Part shown: in pieces, positions 18,904 to 27,684 of the stretch
How positions within the stretch are numbered: position 1 is the stretch's first letter
Layout of the letters: the number at the start of each line of letters is the position of its first letter
NCBI RefSeq assembly: GCF_000717745.1
Contig: NZ_JOBH01000021.1
Coordinates: forward strand, 43,964 to 107,963
From: Streptomyces violens
Lineage (GTDB): Bacteria; Actinomycetota; Actinomycetes; Streptomycetales; Streptomycetaceae
DNA: 64,000 nucleotides
Direction of reading: 5' to 3'
Notes under the pieces: generated by a model
Told to the model about the DNA's origin: nothing
What the model saw: the letters and a program-made list of their open reading frames with translations, nothing else
The model's database searches: none
Made by a program: the position numbers and the translations under genes

Positions 18904-20832
18904 TCAGTCCCCGCGTACCTGGTCCAGCGGCAGCCGGAGCACGGCCGGCGCCGCGGCCGGTGCGTTGTGCTCCCGTACCGCGGCCAGTTCACGGTCGCTC
19001 AGGGCGCGCCCGTAGACACGTACCTCGTCCAGCGCTCCCGTGAAGTGCGCGCGAGCATCCGGCTTCTGGCCGAGATGCACCCCGAACGTGTCGTTCCGGC
19101 TGACCGAACCGGGCACGTCGGCCACCGAGGCGGTGTGCATACCGTCCACAGTGAGCGACAGACGGTCGCCCGACCGGCGCAGCGCGACGTGGTGCCAGCG
19201 CCCGTCGTTGGCCGCGCCGGCCACGGCGGCCTGCGCGGATTTCGCGGGCCCGGCGCCCGCGAGCGCCGTGAGGTCCGCCGTGAGCCGGTTCTTCGCGGGG
19301 TCGGCGCGCAGCGCCACCTGCGGCGCCCTGCTGCCCACGCCGCCCATCCACAGCAACGGCTGCTCGCCGCTCTTCGCCTCGTACCGGAACCAGAGGCTGC
19401 ATGTGAAGTCGCGCTCGCCCAGCGGCAGCGACGAGCGGAACGGCAGCCGTACCGCGTCGTCCTTGCCGTCGAACACCACGGCCCGCCCGAAACGGCCGTC
19501 GGCCGTACGGGCGCCGCCCAGCACGGCGGCCGGCCGGGCACCGGCCCCGCTGTCCGGCGTCGTCGGGTCCGGCCCGCGGCGCGGCCCGAGCCAGTCCTCG
19601 GTGAACCGCGCGAAGCGGATCTCGTCCCGCGCGTCCACCGCGCCGCCCTCGTAGAGCAGCCCGACCTCACCGGACTTGATGTTCGTCATGTCCGAGTAGC
19701 CGGACCAGTCGGTGGTGATCCGCGCGCCCCGGTCGGCACCCTCCCACGTGCGGCCCTCGTCGTAGGAGGAGCGGATCATCATGGTGCGCCGCCGGTCGGG
19801 GTCGGCGGGCGCGGCGAACAGCAGCCTGCTGTAGCCGTCGGCGGCCCGCGACCGCAGCCGCAGCACCGAGCCCTGGACCATGGGCGAGTACAGATCGGGG
19901 ATGGCCCGGAACGGCTCGGCGAAGGACCGTCCGCCGTCCCGGCTGACCGCCGCCGTGCGGTGCCCCAGGTCCGTACCGTCCTGCTCCCGCCCGTTGACGT
20001 GGATCCCGCCGTCCGCACGCTCCACGAGCGTCATCTCGGACGGCTTCTGCCGGAACGTTCCGTCCGATGCGGTCCGCCAGGTGTCGATCGCGCCGGTGTG
20101 CCACTTGGTGCCGCCGTCGTCGCTGTACATGAGGGCGGCGTGGTTGGCCGTTATCCGGCCGCCCCCGTAGCTCTCGGCGTTGACGGTGTAGACCAGGCGT
20201 CCGGCATACCGTCCGTGGGTGAGCTGGATACCGTGTACAGGTCCGGTCGCGTACCAGGAGTTCCACGACGGCGGCCGGAGCGCGGACGTCATGTCCCGGG
20301 GCTTGGACCAGGTACGGCCGTCGTCGTCGCTGTACTGCAGGTGCGGCTTGCGGTCGCACGGTATATCGCAGTTGCGGCCGTCGTCGCGGCCCTTGTTGTA
20401 GGTCTCGGCGAGGACCACGCGGCCGGTCCGGCGGTCGACGACCGGCGCCGGATTGCCATGCGTGTCGCCGCCGCCCTCGTTGACGACCTGGAGCGGGCCC
20501 CAGGTGCGGCCACCGTCGGTGGACCGTTTCAGCACGAGGTCTATGTCGCCGGCGTCCCCGCAGTCGTTCACCCGGCCCTCGGCGAAGGCGAGGAGGGTGC
20601 CGCGCGGGGTCGTGACGATCGCGGGGATACGGAAGCAGGCGTACCCCTTTTCCTGGGCGGCCTTGAAGAGCACCTGCTGGGTGAGGCCGGCCGGGGCCGC
20701 CTCGGTGGGGGGTTGGGCGTGTGCGGGAGCCGGGGGGAGGAAGGCGAGCGTCGCCGTGGCCAGCGTGGCCCACCAGCGGCGTCGCCCGAGTCTCGGGCCG
20801 GGACTGCGGTGTTCGCTCGGATCTGACGTCAT
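18904..20832 (-). CDS. Secreted exo-alpha-sialidase with C-terminal LamG-like domain
   Basis: 642 residues from ATG 20832. A signal peptide is visible (RRRWWATLATATLAF, cleavage near AHAQ). The catalytic six-bladed propeller begins with the sialidase CFRIPAI motif (Arg triad member) and contains Asp boxes STDGGRTW, SDDDGRTW, SDDGGTKW, SRDGGRSF and SYDEGRTW; GEVGLLYEGG near the end carries the Tyr nucleophile region. The last ~200 residues form a concanavalin/LamG-like carbohydrate-binding fold (FTCSLWFRYEAKSGEQPLLW...GALDEVRVYGRALSDRE). It should release terminal sialic acids from external glycans. An upstream ATG at 20856 lacks a ribosome-binding site. Confidence 0.9.
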   Translation of the reverse strand: MTSDPSEHRSPGPRLGRRRWWATLATATLAFLPPAPAHAQPPTEAAPAGLTQQVLFKAAQEKGYACFRIPAIVTTPRGTLLAFAEGRVNDCGDAGDIDLVLKRSTDGGRTWGPLQVVNEGGGDTHGNPAPVVDRRTGRVVLAETYNKGRDDGRNCDIPCDRKPHLQYSDDDGRTWSKPRDMTSALRPPSWNSWYATGPVHGIQLTHGRYAGRLVYTVNAESYGGGRITANHAALMYSDDGGTKWHTGAIDTWRTASDGTFRQKPSEMTLVERADGGIHVNGREQDGTDLGHRTAAVSRDGGRSFAEPFRAIPDLYSPMVQGSVLRLRSRAADGYSRLLFAAPADPDRRRTMMIRSSYDEGRTWEGADRGARITTDWSGYSDMTNIKSGEVGLLYEGGAVDARDEIRFARFTEDWLGPRRGPDPTTPDSGAGARPAAVLGGARTADGRFGRAVVFDGKDDAVRLPFRSSLPLGERDFTCSLWFRYEAKSGEQPLLWMGGVGSRAPQVALRADPAKNRLTADLTALAGAGPAKSAQAAVAGAANDGRWHHVALRRSGDRLSLTVDGMHTASVADVPGSVSRNDTFGVHLGQKPDARAHFTGALDEVRVYGRALSDRELAAVREHNAPAAAPAVLRLPLDQVRGD

Positions 20833-20927
20833 GGTCCGACCTGCCCTTCGAGGCATCGGCGAGGCATCGGCGTCGGCCGCGCGGCGGGCTCGGGAAGCTT
20901 GCCCGGGGGCCCGCCGGACGGATCATC

Positions 20928-20955
20928 TGGACATCCCACGTATGGACATCCCACG
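20928..20955. repeat. Tandem direct repeat upstream of the sialidase gene
   Basis: TGGACATCCCACG occurs at 20928-20940 and again at 20943-20955 (period 15), about 100 bp upstream of the minus-strand sialidase start, in the place expected for an operator or activator site. Confidence 0.5.
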
Positions 20956-21080
20956 TCCCATGTTCGTGCGGAGGAAGGTACTTGTCCCGCAGGCGCCCCG
21001 GCAAGGACCGTGCGTCACCCGGATTGGCCGGGGGTGTCCTTCCGGCCCCGGCCGGGGCTCGCACATGGGGGAGAGGGGGC

Positions 21081-22031
21081 TCAGGGGACCAGGACGACCT
21101 TGCCGAGGTTGGTGCGCGCCTCGATGAGCGCGTGCGCGCGGGCCGCCTCCGCGAGCGGAATCTCCGCGTGCACCGCCGGGCGCAGCCGGCCCTCCCGCGC
21201 CAGCACCCACAGCTCGGCGCCGTGCCGCGCGTACAGCTCCGGATTCCGGGCGACGAAGTGACGCATCGTCATGCCGGTGATCGTCTTCGCGCCGGCCAGC
21301 AGCTCGTACGCCGGTACCGTGCCGCCGCCGGAGTTGAAGAAGATCAGCCGCCCGCCGGGCGCGCACGCCGCGAGTGCCCGCGGCAGCAGCCCGCCGCCGA
21401 CCCCGTCCAGCACGATCTCGGCCGGCTCACCCCAGGATTCGTCCTCGTACGTCACGACCTCGTCGGCGCCCAGCCCGCGCAGGAACTCCGCCTTGGCCGG
21501 GCCGGCGGCGCCGCTCACGGCAGCGACCACCCGCCGCGCGCCACGGATCTTCGCGAGCTGCACCGCGAGGTGCCCGGTCGCGCTCGCCGCACCCGTGACC
21601 AGGACGGCAGCGCCCGCCACGGGCTGCGCGGCGTGGAGCGCGGCGAGCGCGACATGGCCGCCGCGCACCAGCGCCACCGCGTCCACCGCGCTCGCGCCGT
21701 CCGGTATCCGGCTCGCCGGCGCGACCGGCACGGTGACCAGTTCGGCGTACGAGCCGGTGAACGGCAGCCCGGTGACCCGATCGCCGACCGTATACGCCAT
21801 CACGTCCGCACCGGTGCCGACGACCTCTCCGGCGACCTCGCCGCCGAGTGCGCCGGGCAACGGCGGGCCGCCGCCGTTGCCGTCGCCGCGCACCGCGCGT
21901 ACGGACGGCAGCGTCACCCCGATCGCCTCCGTACGCACCAGCAGCTCACCGGGGCCGGGAACGGGCGCCTCGGCCTCCTCCCATCGCAGTACCTCGGGAC
22001 CGCCGTACTCGTAGAACCGGACGCGCCGCAT
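21081..22031 (-). CDS. NADPH:quinone oxidoreductase (zinc-less MDR family)
   Basis: 316 residues. GroES-like N-terminal domain (RFYEYGGPEVLRWEEAEAPVPGPGELLVR) and Rossmann domain with the AAVLVTGASASATGHLAV-type motif (here VLVTGAASATGHLAVQLAK) near residue 140. No structural-zinc cysteines, so it belongs to the quinone reductase/zeta-crystallin branch that reduces quinones or enones with NADPH. Divergent from a MarR regulator with two palindromic sites between them, the common arrangement of a redox- or quinone-responsive pair. Confidence 0.88.
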   Translation of the reverse strand: MRRVRFYEYGGPEVLRWEEAEAPVPGPGELLVRTEAIGVTLPSVRAVRGDGNGGGPPLPGALGGEVAGEVVGTGADVMAYTVGDRVTGLPFTGSYAELVTVPVAPASRIPDGASAVDAVALVRGGHVALAALHAAQPVAGAAVLVTGAASATGHLAVQLAKIRGARRVVAAVSGAAGPAKAEFLRGLGADEVVTYEDESWGEPAEIVLDGVGGGLLPRALAACAPGGRLIFFNSGGGTVPAYELLAGAKTITGMTMRHFVARNPELYARHGAELWVLAREGRLRPAVHAEIPLAEAARAHALIEARTNLGKVVLVP

Positions 22032-22056
22032 GCGTATCTCCAGGGGTGTGCCAAGA

Positions 22057-22073
22057 CGTTGGGTGCCCCAACG
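22057..22073. promoter_or_regulatory. MarR-type operator 1
   Basis: CGTTGG-GTGCC-CCAACG: 6-bp arms with 5-bp spacer in the divergent region between the quinone reductase and the MarR gene. Same architecture as the site at 22087-22103, 30 bp away centre to centre (three helical turns). Confidence 0.75.
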
Positions 22074-22086
22074 ATAGCGCGCATTT

Positions 22087-22103
22087 CATTGGCCGACCCA
22101 ATG
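22087..22103. promoter_or_regulatory. MarR-type operator 2
   Basis: CATTGG-CCGAC-CCAATG, the second copy of the consensus CRTTGG-N5-CCAAYG, 30 bp upstream of the MarR ATG. Two in-phase sites allow the regulator to control both divergent promoters. Confidence 0.75.
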
Positions 22104-22133
22104 TTTTTTGCGTTCGCTCGATAGGCTGAGGGC

Positions 22134-22592
22134 ATGGCCGAAACCCCCTATGTACCCACGCGCATTCGTGCCCTCCCCAGCTGGCTCCTCGGCCGTGCCG
22201 CGGCACGCGGCCACCGGCTCGTCGCCGACGCGCTGGCCCGTGAGGGTATGCGGATGATGCACCACGCCGTGCTGTCGGCCGTGGCCGAACTGGGTCCGGT
22301 GTCCCAGGCGGACCTGGGCCGCAGCCTGAGCATCGACCCCAAGGACATGGTCATGATCGTCAATGATCTGGTGGCCGAGGAACTGGTCACCCGCGCGCCC
22401 GACCCCCGCGACCGCCGCAAGAACGCCGTCACCATCTCGCCGGCCGGCACCCGCACGCTGCGCCGTACGCAGAAGCTCGGCGATGCGGCCAACGCGGAGT
22501 TGACCGCAGCCCTCAGCCCGGCCGAGCGCGACCAGCTCATCGACCTGCTCACCCGGATCGCCGCACCGGGACTGGATGATCGCTGCACTTGA
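22134..22592 (+). CDS. MarR family transcriptional regulator
   Basis: 152 residues. Winged HTH core: MMHHAVLSAVAELGPVSQADLGRSLSIDPKDMVMIVNDLVAEELVTRAPDPRDRRKN-type text (recognition helix around residues 60-75; wing with DPRDRRKNAV), flanked by dimerisation helices. Divergent from the quinone oxidoreductase; two matching palindromes between them point to autoregulation and repression of the oxidoreductase until an electrophile or phenolic ligand binds. Confidence 0.9.
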   Translation: MAETPYVPTRIRALPSWLLGRAAARGHRLVADALAREGMRMMHHAVLSAVAELGPVSQADLGRSLSIDPKDMVMIVNDLVAEELVTRAPDPRDRRKNAVTISPAGTRTLRRTQKLGDAANAELTAALSPAERDQLIDLLTRIAAPGLDDRCT

Positions 22593-22655
22593 GGGGCGCG
22601 GTCGGGCTGATGGGTCGTCAGCCCAGCAGCGCTGTCTGCTTGCCTCTGAAGATCG

Positions 22656-23507
22656 TCAGTCCGACCGTCGGTCCAGCGAGTCGAGGGCGATGCGGTGCTC
22701 GCCCGCGTACACGTTCATCGAGCTGCCGCGCAGGAAGCCGACCAGGGTGAGGCCGGTCTCGGCGGCCAGGTCGACGGCGAGTGAGGACGGCGCGGAGACC
22801 GCCGCCAGCATGGGGATACCCGCCATCACGGCCTTCTGGGCGAGCTCGAAGGAGGCGCGCCCGGAGACCATCAGGACGGTGTCGGACAGCGGCAGCCGGT
22901 CCTGCTGCAGCGCCCGCCCGATGATTTTGTCGACCGCATTGTGCCGACCGACGTCCTCCCGCAGTTCCAGCAGTTCACCGTCGACCGTGAACAGTCCGGC
23001 CGCATGCAGTCCGCCGGTACGGTCGAACACCCGCTGGGCGGCGCGCAGCCGGTCGGGGAGTACGGAGAGCGTGGCCGGCTCGACAGTCATCGCGTCGTCG
23101 TCCTTGAGCGCGAAGCGCGCCGTGGTCCGCACCGCGTCCAGGCTGGCCTTGCCGCACAGCCCGCACGAGGACGTCGTGTAGACGTTCCGTTCCAGGGTGA
23201 TGTCGGGGACGGCGACACCGGGCGCGAGCTGCACATCGACGACGTTGTACGTATTGCTGCCGTCGTCCGTCGCCCCCGCGCAGTAGACAATATTCGCCAG
23301 CTCCGCCGCGCTGCCGAGCACGCCTTCGCTGACCAGGAAGCCCGCCGCGAGCGCGAAGTCGTCACCGGGCGTGCGCATCGTGATGGCGAGCGGCTTCCCG
23401 CCGAGCCGGATCTCCAGCGGCTCCTCGGCGACCAGGGTGTCCGGGCGGGTGCTCACGGCTCCGTCGCGGATCCGGATGACGCGCCGTCGCTCGGTGACCC
23501 TGCCCAT
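22656..23507 (-). CDS. fdhD: Formate dehydrogenase accessory sulfurtransferase FdhD
   Basis: 283 residues. FdhD receives sulfur from IscS and passes it to the molybdenum cofactor of formate dehydrogenase. The catalytic CxxC is C115-G-L-C118 in [13 protein letters not shown], and the [16 protein letters not shown] and [33 protein letters not shown] segments (split here) are the other conserved blocks. Only the last part of an iron-sulfur partner gene survives directly upstream (23513-23629), so FdhD here is an orphan relative to its usual neighbour. Confidence 0.95.
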   Translation of the reverse strand: MGRVTERRRVIRIRDGAVSTRPDTLVAEEPLEIRLGGKPLAITMRTPGDDFALAAGFLVSEGVLGSAAELANIVYCAGATDDGSNTYNVVDVQLAPGVAVPDITLERNVYTTSSCGLCGKASLDAVRTTARFALKDDDAMTVEPATLSVLPDRLRAAQRVFDRTGGLHAAGLFTVDGELLELREDVGRHNAVDKIIGRALQQDRLPLSDTVLMVSGRASFELAQKAVMAGIPMLAAVSAPSSLAVDLAAETGLTLVGFLRGSSMNVYAGEHRIALDSLDRRSD

Positions 23508-23512
23508 ACTGA

Positions 23513-23629
23513 TCAGTCCCGGTTCTGTACGTGTTGATGACCGAAGCGGCCCTTGATGCAGAGGTTGTCATGGGTCGCCGGGTTGTCGCGCGGCGAGGTG
23601 ACCTCGACGATCTCATTGTCCTGTACATG
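23513..23629 (-). pseudogene. Relic: C-terminal end of the 2Fe-2S/formate dehydrogenase N-terminal-like gene next to fdhD
   Basis: The minus strand encodes 38 residues, HVQDNEIVEVTSPRDNPATH followed by [18 protein letters not shown], then TGA 5 bp before the fdhD start. This is the end of the molybdopterin-oxidoreductase 4Fe-4S region; from memory, Streptomyces carry an intact ~280-residue 2Fe-2S protein in exactly this position ending in nearly the same residues. Upstream of HVQ the frame turns into Pro/Arg-rich text with no homology and contains no start codon, and a terminator hairpin (23654-23689) cuts it off. It is therefore a deletion remnant, not a gene. Confidence 0.75.
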
Positions 23630-23653
23630 GTGGCTGCGTTCGCCGGAGCGCGG

Positions 23654-23689
23654 CGGCGGCCCGGCCGGAGTGTTCCGACCGGGCCGCCG
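23654..23689. terminator. Hairpin terminator of the SRPBCC gene
   Basis: CGGCGGCCCGG (23654-23664) pairs with CCGGGCCGCCG (23679-23689), with an inner CGGA/TCCG. It lies 33 bp past the stop of the minus-strand SRPBCC gene. Confidence 0.75.
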
Positions 23690-23721
23690 TGTCCGGGTTC
23701 AGCGGGTGCGTCGCACGCGGA

Positions 23722-24171
23722 TCAGACCTCGCCGCGCCAGGCGCCGGTCTCCGTGCCGCGCGACTCGATGAACTCCTTGAAGCGGCCGAGGTCGCCGGAG
23801 GCCTGACGGCGGACGAAGCCGAGTTTGTCGCCGACCGTGTCGGCGATGCCCTCCGGGTCGTGCTCCATCTGGAGCATCACCTTGGTGTGCTGGTCGTCGA
23901 GGCGGTGGAAGGTCACCACGCCGGCCTGGCGCGCCTCACCCTCCACGGTGGTCCACGCGACCCGCTCGTCGGGAATCTGCTCGGTGATCTCCGCGTCGAA
24001 CTCGCGGGTCACCCCTCCGACCTTGGTGACCCAGTGGGTCAGTGTGGATGTGCGCTGCTCGATGCGTTCGACCCCGTCCATGAACCGGGGGAACTCCTCG
24101 AACTGTGTCCACTGGTTGTAGGCCACCGGTACCGGGACGGCCACCTCGACCGATTCCTCGATCTTCGACAT
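23722..24171 (-). CDS. SRPBCC family protein (polyketide cyclase/dehydrase-like)
   Basis: 149 residues. START-like fold: N-terminal SKIEESVEVAVPVPVAYNQWTQFEEFPRFM with the typical W-x-x-F-x-x-F-P-x-F signature, then VTKVGGVTREFDAEITEQIPDERVAW and a C-terminal amphipathic helix. This branch (coenzyme Q-binding/YndB-like cyclase) is widespread in Streptomyces as small stress-associated proteins; ligand unknown. ATG 24171; upstream extension is unsupported. Confidence 0.83.
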   Translation of the reverse strand: MSKIEESVEVAVPVPVAYNQWTQFEEFPRFMDGVERIEQRTSTLTHWVTKVGGVTREFDAEITEQIPDERVAWTTVEGEARQAGVVTFHRLDDQHTKVMLQMEHDPEGIADTVGDKLGFVRRQASGDLGRFKEFIESRGTETGAWRGEV

Positions 24172-24413
24172 GGTCCGGGCTCCTCCTCTCGTGAACGTGC
24201 AGGGCTCCCCGCGTACCCGCGAAGTCCGGTTCGACGCAGGGAAACCGAGGCCCGATCCGCTCGTTGAGGTGATACGGGTCACCGAAGCGCGCTGTGTGCG
24301 GTAGGTTGCGCTCGGTAGACTGTAGACGATAACCAATTGCCGTCCGGTGTCTCCGAGTCGCGGAGTCCCGCGGAGCCACGGAGTGCCGGCGTCCGAGTCG
24401 TAGAGGGGACGCG

Positions 24414-25103
24414 ATGCTGTCCACTGGGCTGCCGCAAGGGGCCGTGCCGAAGCTCGAACGCCCCGGCCCGTTGCGCGAGCGTGTCTACGAAGCACTGCTC
24501 GAACTCATCACCACCCGCGCCCTCCAGCCCGGCCAGCATCTGGTCGAGAGCGAACTCGCCGGTCATCTCGGCGTCTCCCGGCAGCCGGTGCGCGAGGCGC
24601 TGCAGCGGCTGAACACCGACGGCTGGGTCGATCTGCGCCCCGCGCAGGGCGCGTTCGTGCACGAGCCGACCGAGGCGGAGGCCGACCAGCTGCTGAGCGT
24701 GCGGACCTTGCTGGAGGCGGAGGCGGCCAAGCTCGCCGCCTTCTCGATCGACCCCGGGGACGGCATCGAGAAGCTGCTGGAGCTGTGCGACCGGGGTGAG
24801 CAGGCGGTGCGCGACGACGCCGTGGACCTGGCCGTCGCCGCGAACGCGGAGTTCCACGCCAAGATCATGGAGATGGCCGGAAATGCCGTGCTCGCCGAGC
24901 TGGCCGAGCAGGTCGGCCGGCGGGTGCGCTGGTACTACACCCCGGTCGCCCGGCAGCGCGGCAAGCAGTCGTGGGCGGAGCACCGCGAGCTGATCGAGGT
25001 GATCGCCGAGGGGGATGGGTACCGCGCCGCGGAGATGATGCGCGCCCACACCGAGCACACCCGCCGCACGTACCGCGAGCAGGTGCGCGCCCAGGATGCC
25101 TGA
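24414..25103 (+). CDS. GntR family transcriptional regulator, FCD subfamily
   Basis: 229 residues. GntR winged helix (PLRERVYEALLELITTRALQPGQHLVESELAGHL, then GVSRQPVREALQRLNTDGWV, residues ~20-85) and a helical FCD ligand domain with metal-binding positions in NAEFHAKIMEMAGN and SWAEHRELIEVI and a C-terminal HTEHTRRTY. Such regulators sense carboxylic acids, often with Zn or Ni. The leader contains CTGTAGACGATAA (~24320), a GT-N2-AC element of the GntR type, probably for autoregulation. Confidence 0.88.
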   Translation: MLSTGLPQGAVPKLERPGPLRERVYEALLELITTRALQPGQHLVESELAGHLGVSRQPVREALQRLNTDGWVDLRPAQGAFVHEPTEAEADQLLSVRTLLEAEAAKLAAFSIDPGDGIEKLLELCDRGEQAVRDDAVDLAVAANAEFHAKIMEMAGNAVLAELAEQVGRRVRWYYTPVARQRGKQSWAEHRELIEVIAEGDGYRAAEMMRAHTEHTRRTYREQVRAQDA

Positions 25104-25159
25104 AGTGCGGTAGTCCTGAACGACCGTGCCGGGTGCGGGGGTTCGTGTTCCCCGGCCCG

Positions 25160-25945
25160 TTACGGCCGGGCGGCGGCAGCCCCGGCGCTCCGGAACAGCG
25201 CCGTCCAGAGGAACGGTTCACCGAAGTGCGGGGACTCCGGCGGCTCGTTGTGCATACGGCGCAGCTCCACCTCCGTCAGATCGGAGAAGATCCAGCGCAG
25301 CGACTCGGCGGTGTAGGCGATCCCGCCGTGCAGGCCGGATTCGGACCGGCGGTAGAAGTCCTCGTCGGGCGCCTCGGAGCCCATCCCGCCGGCCGCGAAG
25401 CAGGTCAGCCCGAAGTGGCCGCCGGGAGCGAGCGCCCGGTCGAGGAGCGCGAGGTAACTGATGCGGCGGTGCGGCGGCAGATGGTGGAAGCAGCCGGAGT
25501 CGTAGATCAGGTCGTACGGACCGGCGAGTGCGCCGTCGGCGAGAGTGAAGGCGTCACCGCAGTGGAAGGTGACCTTGGCACCGGTCTCGGCCCCGGATCC
25601 GGACCCGAACCCGGCCTCTCGGGCGCGGTCCTCCGCCCAGGCGATGGCAGCCGGTGAAAGGTCGACGGCGTCCACTTCGAAGCCCAGTGAGGCGAGGTGG
25701 AGGGCGTTGCGACCGGGCCCGCAGCCCAGGTCCAGGGCGCGCCCCGGCGCGATCAGCCCGCGTTCGAGGTACGAGACCAGGCTCTCGTCCGGCTTCGCCA
25801 CGAAGAACGGCACCTCTCGGGTGCGGTCCGCGTAGAAGTCGTCCCACCAGGAGGCCCCGCCCGTCGTCCAGCGGTCCGCCTCCGGCGCGAACAGGCCGTC
25901 CAGGAGCCTCAGTACATCGTCGACAGTACGTATGTGCCGGTCCAT
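25160..25945 (-). CDS. Class I SAM-dependent methyltransferase
   Basis: 261 residues from ATG 25945 with a strong GGGAAGGGGG upstream. Motif I ALDLGCGPGRNALHLASLGFEVDAVDLS near residue 75, motif post-I Asp in VDAVDLS, motif II YDLIYDSGCFHHLPP, then LAPGGHFGLTCFAAGGMGSE. Resembles the methyltransferase-11/25 group acting on small molecules. Substrate unknown; single gene between GntR and ROK regulators, convergent with the GntR gene. Confidence 0.87.
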   Translation of the reverse strand: MDRHIRTVDDVLRLLDGLFAPEADRWTTGGASWWDDFYADRTREVPFFVAKPDESLVSYLERGLIAPGRALDLGCGPGRNALHLASLGFEVDAVDLSPAAIAWAEDRAREAGFGSGSGAETGAKVTFHCGDAFTLADGALAGPYDLIYDSGCFHHLPPHRRISYLALLDRALAPGGHFGLTCFAAGGMGSEAPDEDFYRRSESGLHGGIAYTAESLRWIFSDLTEVELRRMHNEPPESPHFGEPFLWTALFRSAGAAAARP

Positions 25946-26069
25946 CCGGTCCCCCTTCCCTCGCCGGTGATCGTAGAGGCATCTCTTGACGGTGATCGTG
26001 GACATCGCAGCCCCGGCGTACCAGCGCGCAGGACTTTGTCCCGAGTCAGGAGAAAGTCGGTGCGGATTC

Positions 26070-26096
26070 TGTCCGTAGTACTTCCTCGTTCGGACA
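26070..26096. promoter_or_regulatory. Inverted repeat upstream of the ROK gene
   Basis: TGTCCG (26070-26075) and CGGACA (26091-26096) around a 15-bp spacer. A second inverted pair of identical total length, GACTTT/AAAGTC, sits at 26032-26058. Both are about 110-175 bp upstream of the ROK start and may be its binding sites. Confidence 0.4.
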
Positions 26097-26207
26097 AGCG
26101 CTGCTACGTTCCCCTCGAAAGCCCGGTGGGACGGCCGAAAACGGCCCGTCCGCACACACCGGGCGCCGACCAGGACGCGACGGTGCCGAGTACGGCTGGA
26201 GGGCGGC

Positions 26208-27398
26208 GTGAGGCGCATGACGGCGAGGCCCGCGAACGCGCACCAGGCACGGCTCCTCCGCCTGCTGCGCGACCAGGGGCCCAACTCCCGTGCACAGCTC
26301 GGCGACCAGGTCGACCTGTCACGTTCCAAGCTCGCGGTGGAGGTCGACCGGCTACTGGATACCGGCCTTGTCGTCGCCGACGGGCTGGCCGCCTCCCGGG
26401 GCGGCCGCCGGTCCCACAACATCCGGCTCGCCCCCTCGCTGCGCTTCCTCGGCGTCGACATCGGCGCGACCTCGGTCGACGTGGCGGTCACCAACGCCGA
26501 GCTGGAGGTGCTCGGGCATCTCACCCAGCCGATGGACGTACGGGCCGGGCCGGTTGCCGTGTTCGAGCAAGTACTCGCGCTGGCAGCGAAGTTGAAGGAC
26601 AGCGGACTCGCCGAGGGGTTCGACGGTGCGGGCATCGGCGTGCCGGGCCCGGTCCGCTTCCCCGAGGGCGTGCCCGTCGCGCCGCCGATCATGCCCGGCT
26701 GGGACGGCTTCCCCGTACGGGAAGCGCTCAGCCAGGAGCTGGGCTGCCCGGTCATGGTCGACAACGACGTGAACCTCATGGCGCTGGGGGAGCAGCACGC
26801 GGGCGTGGCCCGTACCTCGCAGGACTTCCTCTGCGTCAAGATCGGTACCGGTATCGGTTGCGGCATCGTCGTCGGCGGTGAGGTCTACCGCGGTACGACG
26901 GGCAGCGCCGGCGACATCGGCCACATCCAGGTCGAGCCCAACGGCCGCCGCTGCGCCTGCGGCAACGCGGGTTGCCTGGAGGCGTACTTCGGTGGCGCCG
27001 CGCTCGCCCGCGACGCGGAGGACGCGGCACGCGACGGCCGCTCGATCACGCTCGCCGACCGCCTTGAGGCGGCGGGCGCGCTCGCCGCGTCGGACGTGGC
27101 CGTGGCCGCCTCGGCCGGTGACGCCACCGCACTGGAACTGATCAAGGACGGCGGCACCCGCACCGGGCAGGTCATTGCCGGACTCGTCAGCTTTTTCAAC
27201 CCGGGCCTCGTGGTGATCGGCGGCGGTGTGACCGGCCTCGGCCACACGCTGCTGGCCGCGATCCGTACGCAGGTCTACCACCAGTCGCTGCCGCTGGCGA
27301 CCGGCAACCTCCCCATCGTCCTTGGTGAGTTGGGGCAGCTGGCCGGGGTGACCGGCGCGGCCCGGCTGATCAGCGACCACCTGTTCTCGCCTGCCTGA
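26208..27398 (+). CDS. ROK family transcriptional regulator
   Basis: 396 residues from GTG 26208 (GGAGGG 5 nt upstream; ATG 26217 is an alternative). N-terminal winged helix (ARLLRLLRDQGPNSRAQLGDQVDLSRSKLAVEVDRLL), then the ROK sugar-kinase-like fold: DIGATSVDVAV (phosphate 1), VDNDVNLMALGE, GTGIGCGIVVGG, and the zinc motif CACGNAGCLEAYFGG. Such NagC/XylR-type repressors sense sugars. It heads the 20-kb co-directional block and is probably its local regulator; two 27-bp inverted motifs lie upstream (26032-26058 and 26070-26096). Confidence 0.9.
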   Translation: MRRMTARPANAHQARLLRLLRDQGPNSRAQLGDQVDLSRSKLAVEVDRLLDTGLVVADGLAASRGGRRSHNIRLAPSLRFLGVDIGATSVDVAVTNAELEVLGHLTQPMDVRAGPVAVFEQVLALAAKLKDSGLAEGFDGAGIGVPGPVRFPEGVPVAPPIMPGWDGFPVREALSQELGCPVMVDNDVNLMALGEQHAGVARTSQDFLCVKIGTGIGCGIVVGGEVYRGTTGSAGDIGHIQVEPNGRRCACGNAGCLEAYFGGAALARDAEDAARDGRSITLADRLEAAGALAASDVAVAASAGDATALELIKDGGTRTGQVIAGLVSFFNPGLVVIGGGVTGLGHTLLAAIRTQVYHQSLPLATGNLPIVLGELGQLAGVTGAARLISDHLFSPA

Positions 27399-27457
27399 GT
27401 CATGCAGTCACACCCCTGAGCCCGCATGGCCGGGGGCTGAGGAACCGCGCGCCACAG

Positions 27458-27557
27458 CACCGCTGAAGCACTGCCGTACCACTGCTCAAGCACTGTCGTA
27501 CCACTTGCCGTACCACTGCTCAAGCACTGCCGTACCGCCACTGAAGCACCGCCGTAC
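27458..27557. repeat. 22-bp tandem repeat upstream of the sugar ABC operon
   Basis: Four near-identical 22-bp units (27458, 27480, 27514, 27536) of consensus CACTGCTCAAGCACTGCCGT plus AC, with one truncated 12-bp unit at 27502-27513. The spacing of about two helical turns puts the units on one DNA face. They fill most of the 286-bp gap between the ROK gene and the ABC ATPase; the rest of the gap shows no other feature. Confidence 0.7.
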
Positions 27558-27684
27558 CAACGCACCGCCGCCAAATGACGCATCGTCAGCTCGCGATGCC
27601 GCATGCCCGTACGCGCCCTGCCTTGATCCGCCCTGCCCTGTTCCGCCCTGCCCGCTCACCGGCGTACCGCCGAGGAGGCCCGCC

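Noticed and set aside
27458..27557. Reading the 22-bp repeats as a CRISPR remnant
   Set aside because: Units are directly adjacent with no unique spacers.
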